The translations under genes and the position numbers were made by a program. Positions 15,596 through 23,966 of a DNA stretch of 27,981 nucleotides are shown in pieces. This DNA comes from WTJD01 sp964225175. GTDB lineage: Bacteria; Pseudomonadota; Gammaproteobacteria; Xanthomonadales; SZUA-36. The stretch covers positions 1 to 27,981 of the forward strand of contig CAXQNK010000032.1 of assembly GCA_964225175.1 (NCBI GenBank), in the 5' to 3' direction. Every line of letters begins with the position of its first letter. The first letter of the stretch is position 1. A model generated the notes under the pieces. It searched no databases. It saw only the letters and a list, made by a program, of their open reading frames with translations, and was not told where the DNA came from.

Positions 15596-15636
15596 TCCAG
15601 AACCTGTCATGTTGTCGTTGGTCGGTCTGGAAGCAT

Positions 15637-15642
15637 ATTATA
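15637..15642 (-). promoter_or_regulatory. Candidate -10 element for pyrG
   Basis: The minus strand reads TATAAT here, giving an expected leader of about 35 bases before the pyrG ATG. The -35 region at the normal distance is not consensus-like. The divergent region 15596-15863 contains little else besides the inverted repeat at 15796-15812. Confidence 0.5.
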
Positions 15643-15795
15643 CGGCTGGATCAGCCCACTCGCGAGAACCTTTGGAAGACTTTTCCTGACTTAGGCTGAA
15701 TTTGGGCTGCCAAGCCTGATAATCGATATGGTTTAAAGCGGTCATTTTAGCCAGTAATACGCGCAGACCCGGCTTGAGCGCCATGTTATTTTCCG

Positions 15796-15812
15796 TAGCG
15801 GCATTTCCGCTA
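15796..15812. repeat. TAGCGG-CATTT-CCGCTA inverted repeat upstream of parE
   Basis: This is a perfect 6-bp dyad with a five-base spacer. Its right arm runs into TATCAT (15811-15816), which differs from the sigma-70 -10 consensus at one base and lies about 50 bases before the parE start. It could be an operator overlapping the promoter or a chance dyad. Confidence 0.3.
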
Positions 15813-15863
15813 TCATTTGCGAACAAGGTCCCCAAGAATGCAAGTTTGGAGTAATTTGCTGGC

Positions 15864-17753
15864 ATGAGCTCAGCCAAGTATCAAGCCTCTGATATCGAGG
15901 TATTAACCGGGCTGGAGCCCGTTCAGCGGCGACCCGGCATGTACACCGATACCAGCCGGCCCAATCATCTCGTGCAGGAAGTCGTTGACAATAGCGTTGA
16001 TGAAGCACTCGGTGGACATTGCAGGTCAATTGCGGTGGTGCTCCATGACGATGACTCAATCGAGGTCAGCGATGACGGCCGGGGGATGCCCGTCGACGTT
16101 CATCCCGAGCACGACATTCCGGGAGTAGAGCTCATCCTGACTCGGCTTCATGCCGGAGGGAAATTCTCGGACAAGAACTATCAGTATGCCGGCGGCCTGC
16201 ACGGGGTCGGGGTGTCCGTGGTTAACGCGCTCTCCAGTCGACTGGAGGTTTGGGTAAAAAGAGAAGGCAAGGAGTACTACATCTCCTTCAATGGCGGAGA
16301 AAAGGCCGATGAGCTTGAGGCCATCGGCGAGGTCGGCAGGCGAAATACTGGTACGCGCGTGCGATTCTGGCCGGACCCGAAATATTTCGACAGCAAAAAA
16401 GTCTCCGTCAAAAGTCTGCGCCACCTGCTGCGCGCAAAAGCCGTGTTGTGTCCCGGTCTCAAGGTCAGCCTCGAGCACAGTAAATCCGGAGAGAAAGATA
16501 CCTGGCAATTCGAGGCGGGTGTCTCTGAGTACCTGGCCTCAGAACTCCAGGAACAGAGCTGTTTGCCAACGGAGCCATTCACCGGTGAGATGAAGGGCTC
16601 GGACTCCGAAGTCAGCTGGGCTTTGTGCTGGGTACCCGAGGGTTCAGGGCCCCAGGAAAGTTATGTCAACCTGATCCCCACAACCCAGGGGGGCACGCAC
16701 GTCAACGGGCTGCGTTCTGGTCTGGTCGAATCACTCCGTGAATTCTGCGAACTTCACAACCTGCTGCCTCGCGGTGTTCGACTCGCCCCGGAGGATGTCT
16801 GGGAACGCATTTCTTTCGTTCTTTCTCTGCGCATCGGCGACCCTCAATTCAGCGGTCAAACCAAGGAGCGCCTGTCCTCGCGGGCTGCCGCTACTTTCGT
16901 CTCGGGAATCATCAAGGATTCTTTCAGTCTGTGGCTCAATCAGAACGTCAACGATGGCGAGGAGATTGCGCGGCTGGCCATCGAGCAGGCCCAGAGGCGG
17001 ATGAAAAAAAGCCGTAAGGTGGCTCGAAAGAAAGTGACCTCCGGCCCGGCACTGCCTGGAAAACTGGCCGACTGCACCAGTCAGGACCTCAGCCTGACTG
17101 AATTATTCCTGGTGGAGGGGGACTCCGCGGGCGGTTCGGCCAAGCAAGCCCGAAACCGTGAATACCAGGCGATCTTGCCGTTGCGCGGAAAGATCCTGAA
17201 CACGTGGGAAGTCGAATCTGATGCGGTATTGTCCAGCCAGGAAGTCCATGACATCTCGGTGGCCATTGGCGTTGACCCCGGATCGGATACCATCAGTGGT
17301 CTGAGATACGGCAAAATCATCATCCTCGCCGATGCGGACTCCGATGGCCTGCATATCGCCACCTTGCTTTCAGCCCTGTTCATGAAGCATTTTCTCCCCC
17401 TGGTGGAAACTGGCCATGTCTTCGTTGCCATGCCGCCACTGTATCGAATCGATATCGGAAAGGAGACTCACTATGCGCTGGACGCCGATGAACGACAGGC
17501 AGTGATGGACTTGATCACCGCCGAGAACAAAAAAGGCAAGGTCACGGAAACCCGGTTCAAGGGTCTCGGTGAAATGAACCCCCTCCAATTGCGCGAGAGC
17601 ACTATCGATCCGGATACGCGCCGGCTCGTTCAATTGACGGTCGAAAGCCAGAAAGCAACCACTCGCACCATGGATATGCTGCTTGGAAAGAAACGGGCAT
17701 CTGATCGAAAAGCCTGGCTGGAAGACAAGGGAAACCTGGCCACACTGCAATGA
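15864..17753 (+). CDS. parE: DNA topoisomerase IV subunit B
   Basis: ParE is the ATPase subunit of topoisomerase IV, which decatenates daughter chromosomes. The 629-residue sequence has the GHKL ATPase (VVDNSVDEALGG, DDGRGMPVD, and GGLHGVGVSVVNALS with the P-loop-like glycines). The transducer region follows, then a TOPRIM domain with EGDSAGG near residue 418 and DADSDG, the ParE rather than GyrB form. The C-terminal KGLGEMNPLQLRESTIDP is conserved. The length matches proteobacterial ParE, without GyrB's inserted domain. GGAG lies 12 bases upstream of the ATG. parC follows after 62 bases on the same strand. Confidence 0.97.
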   Translation: MSSAKYQASDIEVLTGLEPVQRRPGMYTDTSRPNHLVQEVVDNSVDEALGGHCRSIAVVLHDDDSIEVSDDGRGMPVDVHPEHDIPGVELILTRLHAGGKFSDKNYQYAGGLHGVGVSVVNALSSRLEVWVKREGKEYYISFNGGEKADELEAIGEVGRRNTGTRVRFWPDPKYFDSKKVSVKSLRHLLRAKAVLCPGLKVSLEHSKSGEKDTWQFEAGVSEYLASELQEQSCLPTEPFTGEMKGSDSEVSWALCWVPEGSGPQESYVNLIPTTQGGTHVNGLRSGLVESLREFCELHNLLPRGVRLAPEDVWERISFVLSLRIGDPQFSGQTKERLSSRAAATFVSGIIKDSFSLWLNQNVNDGEEIARLAIEQAQRRMKKSRKVARKKVTSGPALPGKLADCTSQDLSLTELFLVEGDSAGGSAKQARNREYQAILPLRGKILNTWEVESDAVLSSQEVHDISVAIGVDPGSDTISGLRYGKIIILADADSDGLHIATLLSALFMKHFLPLVETGHVFVAMPPLYRIDIGKETHYALDADERQAVMDLITAENKKGKVTETRFKGLGEMNPLQLRESTIDPDTRRLVQLTVESQKATTRTMDMLLGKKRASDRKAWLEDKGNLATLQ

Positions 17754-17772
17754 TGGGCTCACGGGCCTGATT

Positions 17773-17787
17773 CCCGGCGCTGCCGGG
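17773..17787 (+). repeat. Hairpin CCCGGC-GCT-GCCGGG between parE and parC
   Basis: A perfect six-pair GC stem with a three-base loop lies in the 62-base parE-parC spacer, with no T-run after it. A true terminator is therefore unlikely. It may be an mRNA processing or stability element, or it may lower transcription modestly into parC. Confidence 0.4.
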
Positions 17788-17815
17788 CCTAAAAGGTAAG
17801 GAAACTCGAGAAAAA

Positions 17816-20068
17816 ATGAGTGAAATCACCACAAGTTTCAGTGAATTTGAAACCATTCCGTTGAAGGACTACGCAGAAAGAGCCTACCTGGATTACTCCA
17901 TGTACGTGGTGCTCGATCGCGCCTTGCCGCACATTGGGGACGGCTTGAAACCGGTTCAGCGGCGTATTATTTACGCCATGAGTGAACTGGGTCTGAGCGC
18001 CCAATCAAAGCACAAGAAATCAGCCCGCACCGTGGGCGATGTGCTCGGCAAATTTCATCCGCACGGCGACTCTGCCTGCTACGAAGCCATGGTGCTGATG
18101 GCGCAGCCATTCTCGTACCGCTACCCGCTAATTGACGGGCAGGGTAATTTTGGTTCACCGGATGACCCCAAGTCCTTTGCGGCCATGCGCTACACCGAAT
18201 CGCGCCTGGCCCCCTATGCCCGCACGCTGCTTTCCGAACTCGGAATGGGCACGGTAGATTGGCAACCGAATTTCGATGGGAGCCTGAAGGAACCGGAACG
18301 TTTGCCCGCACGGTTACCCAACGTGCTTCTGAATGGAAGCACAGGTATCGCGGTGGGCATGGCCACCGATATTCCGCCACATAATCTCAATGAAGTTGTG
18401 TCTGCTTGTATCCGGTTGCTGGAGAAACCCAAATCCACCGTGGAAGAACTGTGTGAACACGTTCCAGGCCCTGATTTTCCGACAGATGCGGAAATCATCA
18501 CCCCGCGGGAGGACCTGCTACGCATGTATGAAACCGGCCATGGCTCGGTCAAAATGCGAGCTGTCTGGGAACGCGAGTCGGGTGAGATCATAGTCACTGC
18601 GCTTCCACACCAGGTTTCCCCCGCACGCATTCTGGAGCAGATCGCATCCCAGATGCGCAGTAAGAAATTGCCGATGGTCGAGGATCTCCGCGATGAATCC
18701 GACCACGAAAGTCCAACGCGTCTCGTCATTGTGCCGCGCTCAAACCGCGTGGACATCGACCAACTGATGAATCATCTGTTTGCGACCACAGACCTGGAGA
18801 AGAACTTCAGGGTGAATATGAACATCATCGGCATAAACGGCAAGCCACAGGTGCTCAATCTTCGAGAATTGCTTCGTCAGTGGTTGAACTTCAGGACCGA
18901 AACAGTCCGCCGGCGACTCGAACACCGACTCGACCAGGTGGTGGATCGCTTGCATATCCTCGAAGGCCTTCTGGTCGCGTTTCTGAACATCGATGAAGTC
19001 ATCTACATCATCCGACATGACGACACACCCAAGGCGGCCCTGATGAAAAGGTTCGATCTGACGGGCACCCAGGCAGAAGCAATCCTGGAACTCAAGCTCC
19101 GTCATCTGGCCAAGCTCGAAGAGATCAAGATCCGTGGCGAGCAGGAAGACCTCGATGAGGAACGCCAGAAGCTCGAAACGACGCTGGGTTCAAAGCAACG
19201 CATGAACACGCTGATTCGGAAAGAGCTGGTTCGCGACGCGGAAAAGTTTGGTGACGACAGGCGGTCAAAATTGGCCGAGCGCGAGGCCGCACAGGCGCTC
19301 AGGGAAGAAGACCTCGTGCCATCGGAGCCGGTCACCATTGTCCTGTCGCGTTCCGGATGGGTGCGCTCTGCAAAGGGGCATGACATCGATGCCGCCAACC
19401 TCAATTACAAGGCCGGTGATGAATTCCAACATGCCGCCCGGGGACGAAGTAACCAGCAAGCGGTGTTCGTGGACTCCACCGGCAGAGCTTATGCGATGCC
19501 CGCCCACATGCTACCGTCAGCGCGTGGACTGGGCGAGCCTCTGACCAGTAAATTCAACCTTCCCGAAGGCGCGCAATTCCTTTTCGCGTTGACTGGCGAG
19601 TCCGAACAGAAGATCGTACTTGCAAGCTCATTTGGCTATGGTTTCGTGACTTCCATGGGTCATCTGCACAGCCGAATGAAAGCCGGCAAAGCCATGTTGA
19701 CGCTTCCGGCCGGCTCTGTTCCGGTGACTCCTAGCCATCTGTCAGGCGAGGGCGATGAAACCATCGTATGCGCCTCTTCGGATGGTTACCTTCTGGCATT
19801 TCCGCTTTCTGAACTTCCCGAGCTGGCGAAAGGCAAGGGCAATAAATTGATCAATGTTCCGCCAAAACGACTGAAGGAAGGGTTGGAACACATGGTGGGC
19901 ATGGTCGTCAAAGACGCGCGGAGCGATATCCTGGTTTGGGCCGGACAGCGCTACCTGCGCATGAATAACCGGGACCTTGACCACTACCGGGGTGACCGCG
20001 CCAAGCGTGGAAGAAAACTTCCGCGCGGTTTTCAACGCGTCACCCGTATCGAACTGGCAGAGGACTGA
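17816..20068 (+). CDS. parC: DNA topoisomerase IV subunit A
   Basis: ParC is the DNA-cleaving subunit that partners ParE. The 750-residue sequence carries the winged-helix breakage domain with the catalytic tyrosine Y126 in AAMRYTESRL, preceded by LKPVQRRIIYAMSELGL. The quinolone-determining region reads HPHGDSACYEAM with S86 and E90, matching wild-type S80 and E84 of E. coli ParC, so no classical resistance change is present. A coiled-coil tower region and a C-terminal beta-pinwheel (from about 500) follow. The length and start agree with the family. An AAGGA lies upstream at rather long spacing. Transcription is probably shared with parE. Confidence 0.97.
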   Translation: MSEITTSFSEFETIPLKDYAERAYLDYSMYVVLDRALPHIGDGLKPVQRRIIYAMSELGLSAQSKHKKSARTVGDVLGKFHPHGDSACYEAMVLMAQPFSYRYPLIDGQGNFGSPDDPKSFAAMRYTESRLAPYARTLLSELGMGTVDWQPNFDGSLKEPERLPARLPNVLLNGSTGIAVGMATDIPPHNLNEVVSACIRLLEKPKSTVEELCEHVPGPDFPTDAEIITPREDLLRMYETGHGSVKMRAVWERESGEIIVTALPHQVSPARILEQIASQMRSKKLPMVEDLRDESDHESPTRLVIVPRSNRVDIDQLMNHLFATTDLEKNFRVNMNIIGINGKPQVLNLRELLRQWLNFRTETVRRRLEHRLDQVVDRLHILEGLLVAFLNIDEVIYIIRHDDTPKAALMKRFDLTGTQAEAILELKLRHLAKLEEIKIRGEQEDLDEERQKLETTLGSKQRMNTLIRKELVRDAEKFGDDRRSKLAEREAAQALREEDLVPSEPVTIVLSRSGWVRSAKGHDIDAANLNYKAGDEFQHAARGRSNQQAVFVDSTGRAYAMPAHMLPSARGLGEPLTSKFNLPEGAQFLFALTGESEQKIVLASSFGYGFVTSMGHLHSRMKAGKAMLTLPAGSVPVTPSHLSGEGDETIVCASSDGYLLAFPLSELPELAKGKGNKLINVPPKRLKEGLEHMVGMVVKDARSDILVWAGQRYLRMNNRDLDHYRGDRAKRGRKLPRGFQRVTRIELAED

Positions 20069-20125
20069 CTGTTTCTCAGGTCTCAATGCGCACCCGCCCG
20101 GACCACTGATCCGCTCACGCGATGC

Positions 20126-20434
20126 TCAATCATCTGAGCGCCAGATCCACGGGTGCCAACGGGAGAGAACGGTCCGGGCGAACTCGATGATGCCCGCCCC
20201 TGTGAGCCCGTAGACAAACATCGCCAGGATCGAAATCGGCAACAGGGCGTCCATCCCTCCGCCGAACAACCACAGATAAAGGTGGGCAAAAACGGTTGCC
20301 AATGCGGACGTCATCAGCAACCTCGCCACACGTTTGCATTTGCTTGGAAACAGGATGCAGCCGAGGACATAAGCCAAAAAAACACTCACGATCACCATAA
20401 GAAAAAACGCAGCAAATCCCTCGTGTTCTGTCAT
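20126..20434 (-). CDS. Uncharacterised small three-helix membrane protein
   Basis: This 102-residue protein has three predicted helices (AAFFLMVIVSVFLAYVLGCI, LMTSALATVFAHLYLWLF, and LLPISILAMFVYGLTGAGII). A basic loop (PSKCKRVAR) follows the first helix, and the tail is Trp- and Arg-rich (RWHPWIWRSDD). I recognise no family. I place the start at the ATG at 20434, which has GGAGG ten bases upstream. An in-frame TTG at 20443 is too close to that SD. It converges with parC and lies downstream of the PLA2-like gene on the same strand, separated by about 96 bases containing a stem-loop. Confidence 0.6.
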   Translation of the reverse strand: MTEHEGFAAFFLMVIVSVFLAYVLGCILFPSKCKRVARLLMTSALATVFAHLYLWLFGGGMDALLPISILAMFVYGLTGAGIIEFARTVLSRWHPWIWRSDD

Positions 20435-20490
20435 GCTTGTCAATCCTCCAGAATCAGAAAACGTCTTTCAATAATCCATCGCGATTTACT

Positions 20491-20519
20491 GTGTCCCATG
20501 CGTCCATGCGTTGGGACAC
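20491..20519 (-). repeat. Stem-loop with internal tandem repeat downstream of the PLA2-like gene
   Basis: GTGTCCCA (20491-20498) and TGGGACAC (20512-20519) form a perfect eight-pair stem. The sequence from 20496 to 20511 is two exact copies of CCATGCGT. In the minus-strand transcript it lies 11 bases after the PLA2-like stop, where a terminator is expected, but no T-run follows, so intrinsic termination is uncertain. Confidence 0.45.
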
Positions 20520-20530
20520 GATCGTATTGT

Positions 20531-21175
20531 TTATGTGCCAAATTCCTCAGCGATGGGAAAGATGCAGATCTCCAGGAACGCACAGCCCGAGATGGCATCC
20601 CAATCTGACATACCAAGATCCCCGTGGTATCTGAAATACAGCCAGCCCGCAGACCTCACTGCGAGATAGTATGCGGCAGCCAGGCTCGGGGGCGCCCCAA
20701 ACGCCATGAGTTGTTCATAGAAGTCTCGATCACACTGCATTCGATCCTCAGCACTTCCGCCCCGGAGATAGCATTGATCATGGACCTCGCAGGCAAATTC
20801 AAAATTGAAATCCGGCACCAGCCAGTCACCCGTCCCGCCTGGTCCACATGAATCAAGGTAATACTGAATATCCTGCTGGATCCTGGTGACTTCCCCGAAG
20901 AAATCCCAGTCTTCCTGTCGAGGAATATGATTGAATGATGAATCGTTAAATTGCTTGGTAACATCCCCCGCAGAATCGGGTTGGTGATAGGTCACTGCCC
21001 GGATTGAACCTATACTCCCTAACTGCAAATCCGCCGAACCCACAATGGAGGCGGATGCCACCCTGGCGGAGTCTGGCTCATCACAGTCAGTACATGTCGA
21101 GAAATCGATATGAGCGAGGCCAGCACTCGGAAGACTCAGCAAAGCGGCCACACAGTAGATTAAACTTGATCTCAT
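20531..21175 (-). CDS. Secreted phospholipase A2-like protein
   Basis: This 214-residue protein has a signal peptide (positively charged start, hydrophobic residues 4-20, likely cleavage after A21). The C-terminal half carries the PLA2 fingerprint. A calcium-loop-like SCGPGGTGDW is at 109-118. The active-site helix ACEVHDQCY holds H132 and D133, and a second helix CDRDFYEQL holds D149. Several cysteines (110, 129, 135, 148) are placed to form disulfides. PLA2 enzymes hydrolyse the sn-2 ester of phospholipids using calcium. The first 100 residues match nothing I know. GGGGG sits five bases before the ATG, so it is probably well translated. It could be an outer-membrane/extracellular lipase or an effector. 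Catalysis is inferred from motifs only. Confidence 0.75.
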   Translation of the reverse strand: MRSSLIYCVAALLSLPSAGLAHIDFSTCTDCDEPDSARVASASIVGSADLQLGSIGSIRAVTYHQPDSAGDVTKQFNDSSFNHIPRQEDWDFFGEVTRIQQDIQYYLDSCGPGGTGDWLVPDFNFEFACEVHDQCYLRGGSAEDRMQCDRDFYEQLMAFGAPPSLAAAYYLAVRSAGWLYFRYHGDLGMSDWDAISGCAFLEICIFPIAEEFGT

Positions 21176-21198
21176 TTTTCCCCCAATATTTCGTCATA

Positions 21199-21221
21199 CC
21201 AGGCGCGACCATCGCGCCTGG
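21199..21221 (-). repeat. Perfect 10-bp stem-loop upstream of the PLA2-like gene
   Basis: CCAGGCGCGA and TCGCGCCTGG flank a three-base loop in the 146-base region 21176-21321 between the pgeF stop and the PLA2-like start. It lies 23 bases upstream of that ATG and about 100 bases after pgeF. The stem is strong, but no T-run follows on either strand. A leader structure affecting translation, or a Rho-linked terminator of pgeF, are options. Confidence 0.5.
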
Positions 21222-21321
21222 ATACCGCGGTCAATATTAGGGAAGATGTGGTGCTGAAGCAGTCGCGTGTCGACCCTGTATGGCGTAGTCCAGCGGCGTG
21301 CAATTCACAAGCAAATTGAGC

Positions 21322-22047
21322 TCAGGTTTTCCACAGCAAGCTGGCCATGCGGCCCGTTACCGAATCACGGCGGTAGGAGAAAAACCTGTGGCTGTCGCTG
21401 TGCGTGCACCAGGAACCCCCGTAGATTTGAGTGACGCCCGCACTGCTCAAACGAAGCCGTGTCAACTCAACAAGATCAGCCAACCAAAGACTCCCATGGG
21501 GCCTGAAGGCCTCCTGGGCAGCGCGTTCGTCGTTCATGAACGCCTCGCGGACCTCCTCACCCACCTCGTAAGCACTATCGCCGATGCAGGGACCTATCCA
21601 TGCCATCAAGGCACTGGCAGGAGAATGCATGGCACATACCGTTGCCTCGATCACTCCAGCAGACAATCCTCGCCAGCCGGCATGTGCAACCGCAATTTGC
21701 TCACCCTTCGCATCGCAAAACAGGATCGGCACGCAGTCTGCCGTGAGAACGGTCAGAACGACGTTGGTCTGATCGGTGAAGGCCGCATCAGCCGTCGGTG
21801 AAACCTGGCTGTTATTGGCAGGGAAGACCTCTCGGCCATGCACCTGTTTGAGCCACAGTGGATCCGACGGCAACAAAGTCCTTAGCCTCGCTCGATTGGC
21901 CGCCACCGCCATAGGGGCATCCCCGCAGGCATCCCCAAGGTTCAGGCTGGACCAGGGACCATGGCTCACCCCACCCATTCGGGTCGTGCTCATGGCCCGA
22001 ATATTCCGAGGGGCGGGCCAATCCGGAGAGATATATTCAATGGTCAT
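21322..22047 (-). CDS. pgeF: Peptidoglycan editing factor PgeF (YfiH family)
   Basis: PgeF is a multicopper-oxidase-like cytoplasmic hydrolase that keeps mis-incorporated residues out of peptidoglycan precursors; homologues were earlier called laccase or polyphenol oxidase domain proteins. The 241 residues include STTRMGGVS near the N-terminus and the zinc triad H70 (LKQVHG), C105 (TADCVPILFC) and H122 (VAHAGWRG). The family signature IGPCIGDSAYEVGEEV and a C-terminal FFSYRRDSVTGRMASL follow. The ATG at 22047 lies 11 bases inside rluD and has no independent SD, so coupling to rluD is expected, as in many proteobacteria. Confidence 0.95.
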   Translation of the reverse strand: MTIEYISPDWPAPRNIRAMSTTRMGGVSHGPWSSLNLGDACGDAPMAVAANRARLRTLLPSDPLWLKQVHGREVFPANNSQVSPTADAAFTDQTNVVLTVLTADCVPILFCDAKGEQIAVAHAGWRGLSAGVIEATVCAMHSPASALMAWIGPCIGDSAYEVGEEVREAFMNDERAAQEAFRPHGSLWLADLVELTRLRLSSAGVTQIYGGSWCTHSDSHRFFSYRRDSVTGRMASLLWKT

Positions 22048-22987
22048 GGTGCGCGAGAGTATCGATCAGGGACTGGAGGTCCGGGGGTAATGGTGCTTCG
22101 AAGCTCATGGAGCGTTCATGCCCGGGGTGCAGCAAAGTCAGCGTCCGGGCGTGAAGCGCCTGTCGTCGAAACCCCTCTATAGACTCGCGCACTTTCGTGT
22201 CAAGCGACGCCTTTCGCCCGAGACGCCGCCCATACAAAGGATCTCCAACCAGGGGAAAGCCGAGATGCTCAAGGTGCACGCGGATCTGGTGGGTACGGCC
22301 TGACTCCAGCGCGACCTTCAAGTGAGAAAAGTGCACAAAATGCCGCAGCGTTGTGAAGTGGCTCGCGGCCGCTTTTCCGCCCGGGACCACCGCCATTTTC
22401 AGACGGGCCTTTGGGTGGCGACCAATTGGCGCCACCACCGCTCCGCTGCCCGGGCAAATTCCGTGCACCACGGTCTCGTAGATACGACTCATGCTTCGCT
22501 CTTGCAATTGTGCAACAAGCGAACCATGCGCTTTAAGACTTCGGGCCACCACCATGACACCACTTGTGTCCTTGTCAAGACGGTGAACGATTCCGGAACG
22601 GGGCAAATGGGCGAGATCCGGATCGAAGAAGAGAATTGCATTCTGCAGTGTGCCATCGGGATTTCCCGCTGCTGGATGGACAACCATCCCTGCCGCCTTG
22701 TCGAGCACGAGCAGGTGTTCATCCTCGAACAGAATGTTCAATGGGAGCTCCTGGGCTGATATGTCGGTCGAAACTTCGGGCACGGCATTCAAGACCAGGT
22801 TCTCATTGCCCACGAGGCGATAAGCCGGCCTTTCGGACCGGCCCTCCAGCCGCAATTCACCGGAACGAATCCATTTCTGCAAGCGCGCCCGGGTAAAATC
22901 GGGGAAAAGTTCAACAGCCACCTGATCGAAACGAACACCGGTGTGCCTTGCTTCAGCGCGCCGCTCAATGTGAATGCGTTCAGTCAT
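22037..22987 (-). CDS. rluD: 23S rRNA pseudouridine synthase RluD
   Basis: RluD makes pseudouridines in helix 69 of 23S rRNA. The 316-residue protein has an N-terminal S4 RNA-binding domain (residues 19-49, with RLQKWIRSGEL) and the RluA-family catalytic motif HRLDKDTSG with catalytic D138. Further family sequences are PAAGMVVHP-like KAAGMVVHPAAG, GRTHQIRVHLEHLGFPLVGDPLYG and the C-terminal RQALHARTLTLLHP. I choose the ATG at 22987 because GGAG lies four bases upstream. A start at 23053 would add an unrelated leader. It is divergent from bamD, the classical arrangement, and overlaps pgeF. Confidence 0.96.
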   Translation of the reverse strand: MTERIHIERRAEARHTGVRFDQVAVELFPDFTRARLQKWIRSGELRLEGRSERPAYRLVGNENLVLNAVPEVSTDISAQELPLNILFEDEHLLVLDKAAGMVVHPAAGNPDGTLQNAILFFDPDLAHLPRSGIVHRLDKDTSGVMVVARSLKAHGSLVAQLQERSMSRIYETVVHGICPGSGAVVAPIGRHPKARLKMAVVPGGKAAASHFTTLRHFVHFSHLKVALESGRTHQIRVHLEHLGFPLVGDPLYGRRLGRKASLDTKVRESIEGFRRQALHARTLTLLHPGHERSMSFEAPLPPDLQSLIDTLAHHDH

Positions 22988-23114
22988 TCGACTCCGAAAC
23001 TCCGGGGCTCTGGGCGTTTCCCAGCTGATTGCGCCCAATGTACACCTGCACATGGACTAGTGAAAGCCACTGCGTTGGGCTATCATCTCGCCACTGCGCT
23101 TAACCGGATCGCTC

Positions 23115-23945
23115 ATGTCTCTACATCTCAATCACATTCTCTCACGACAAATTCCACGATGGTCCTTGCTGCTGCTGGCAGCGGTCCTGCTGGGACTGGG
23201 TGGTTGCAAGAAGGACCGCGAACTCGACGATGGAAAATCGGCTGCAGAGCTTTATCAAGAGGCCAAGCGCATGCTGGAAAACAGGGCCTATGATCGCGCA
23301 GTTCGGCAATATCGCTTACTGCAGACCAGATATCCCTTTGGAAGGTACGCCGAGCAGGCGCAGCTGGAGATGGCTTACGCCTACTACAAGGCGGGTCAAA
23401 CCGAGCAAGCGCTGTCCACAACCGACCGGTTCATCAGAACGTATCCGACACATCCCAATGTCGACTATGCGTTCTACATCCGAGGGCTCACGAATTACGA
23501 ACAGAAAGTGGGCTTTTTGGAGCGGATGATGCCAAGCCGCATCAGGGACCGTGACCAGAGCGCAGCACTTGAAGCATTCGCCGATTTTGAAGAATTGTGC
23601 AACCGTTTTCCGGACAGCCGTTATGCCCCGGATGCTCGACAGAGGATGGTATTTCTGCGCAACAATCTGTCCTACTACGAGATCGACGTGGCTCGATATT
23701 ATCTGAAGCGCAAGGCCTATGTGGCTTCAGCCAATCGGGCCAGATATCTCCTCGAGACATACCCGAATTCGCCTGAGGCTGGCAACGCGCTGGAAATACT
23801 GCATATTTCCTACACTGCCATGGGCCTTACAGAACTGGCAGATGACAGCCTTCGCATCCTTGAAATGAACTACCCAGACCACCCATACCTGAACGGCGGC
23901 GCGAAGCGTGACGGTTTCTGGGCCAAACTTTGGCCATTTGAGTAG
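23115..23945 (+). CDS. bamD: Outer membrane assembly lipoprotein BamD
   Basis: BamD is the essential lipoprotein of the BAM complex that folds beta-barrel proteins into the outer membrane. The 276-residue precursor has a type II signal peptide with lipobox LGGC and lipidated C31. Five TPR-like repeats follow, with YQEAKRMLENRAYDRAVRQY, RYPFGRYAEQAQLEMAYAYY and the strongly conserved RFPDSRYAPDARQRMVFLRN. The length is slightly longer than E. coli BamD at the N-terminus. The SD before the ATG is weak. It is divergent from rluD (127-base gap) and convergent with nadE (21 bases). Confidence 0.96.
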   Translation: MSLHLNHILSRQIPRWSLLLLAAVLLGLGGCKKDRELDDGKSAAELYQEAKRMLENRAYDRAVRQYRLLQTRYPFGRYAEQAQLEMAYAYYKAGQTEQALSTTDRFIRTYPTHPNVDYAFYIRGLTNYEQKVGFLERMMPSRIRDRDQSAALEAFADFEELCNRFPDSRYAPDARQRMVFLRNNLSYYEIDVARYYLKRKAYVASANRARYLLETYPNSPEAGNALEILHISYTAMGLTELADDSLRILEMNYPDHPYLNGGAKRDGFWAKLWPFE

Positions 23946-23966
23946 CCGGCATGTGCGGCAATGTTT

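Noticed and set aside
15638..15877. A 79-codon minus-strand frame in the pyrG-parE gap
   Set aside because: Its start lies inside parE, its product matches nothing I know, and the space is better explained as promoter region.
17816..20068. Quinolone resistance in parC
   Set aside because: S86 and E90 (equivalent to E. coli S80 and E84) are the wild-type residues.
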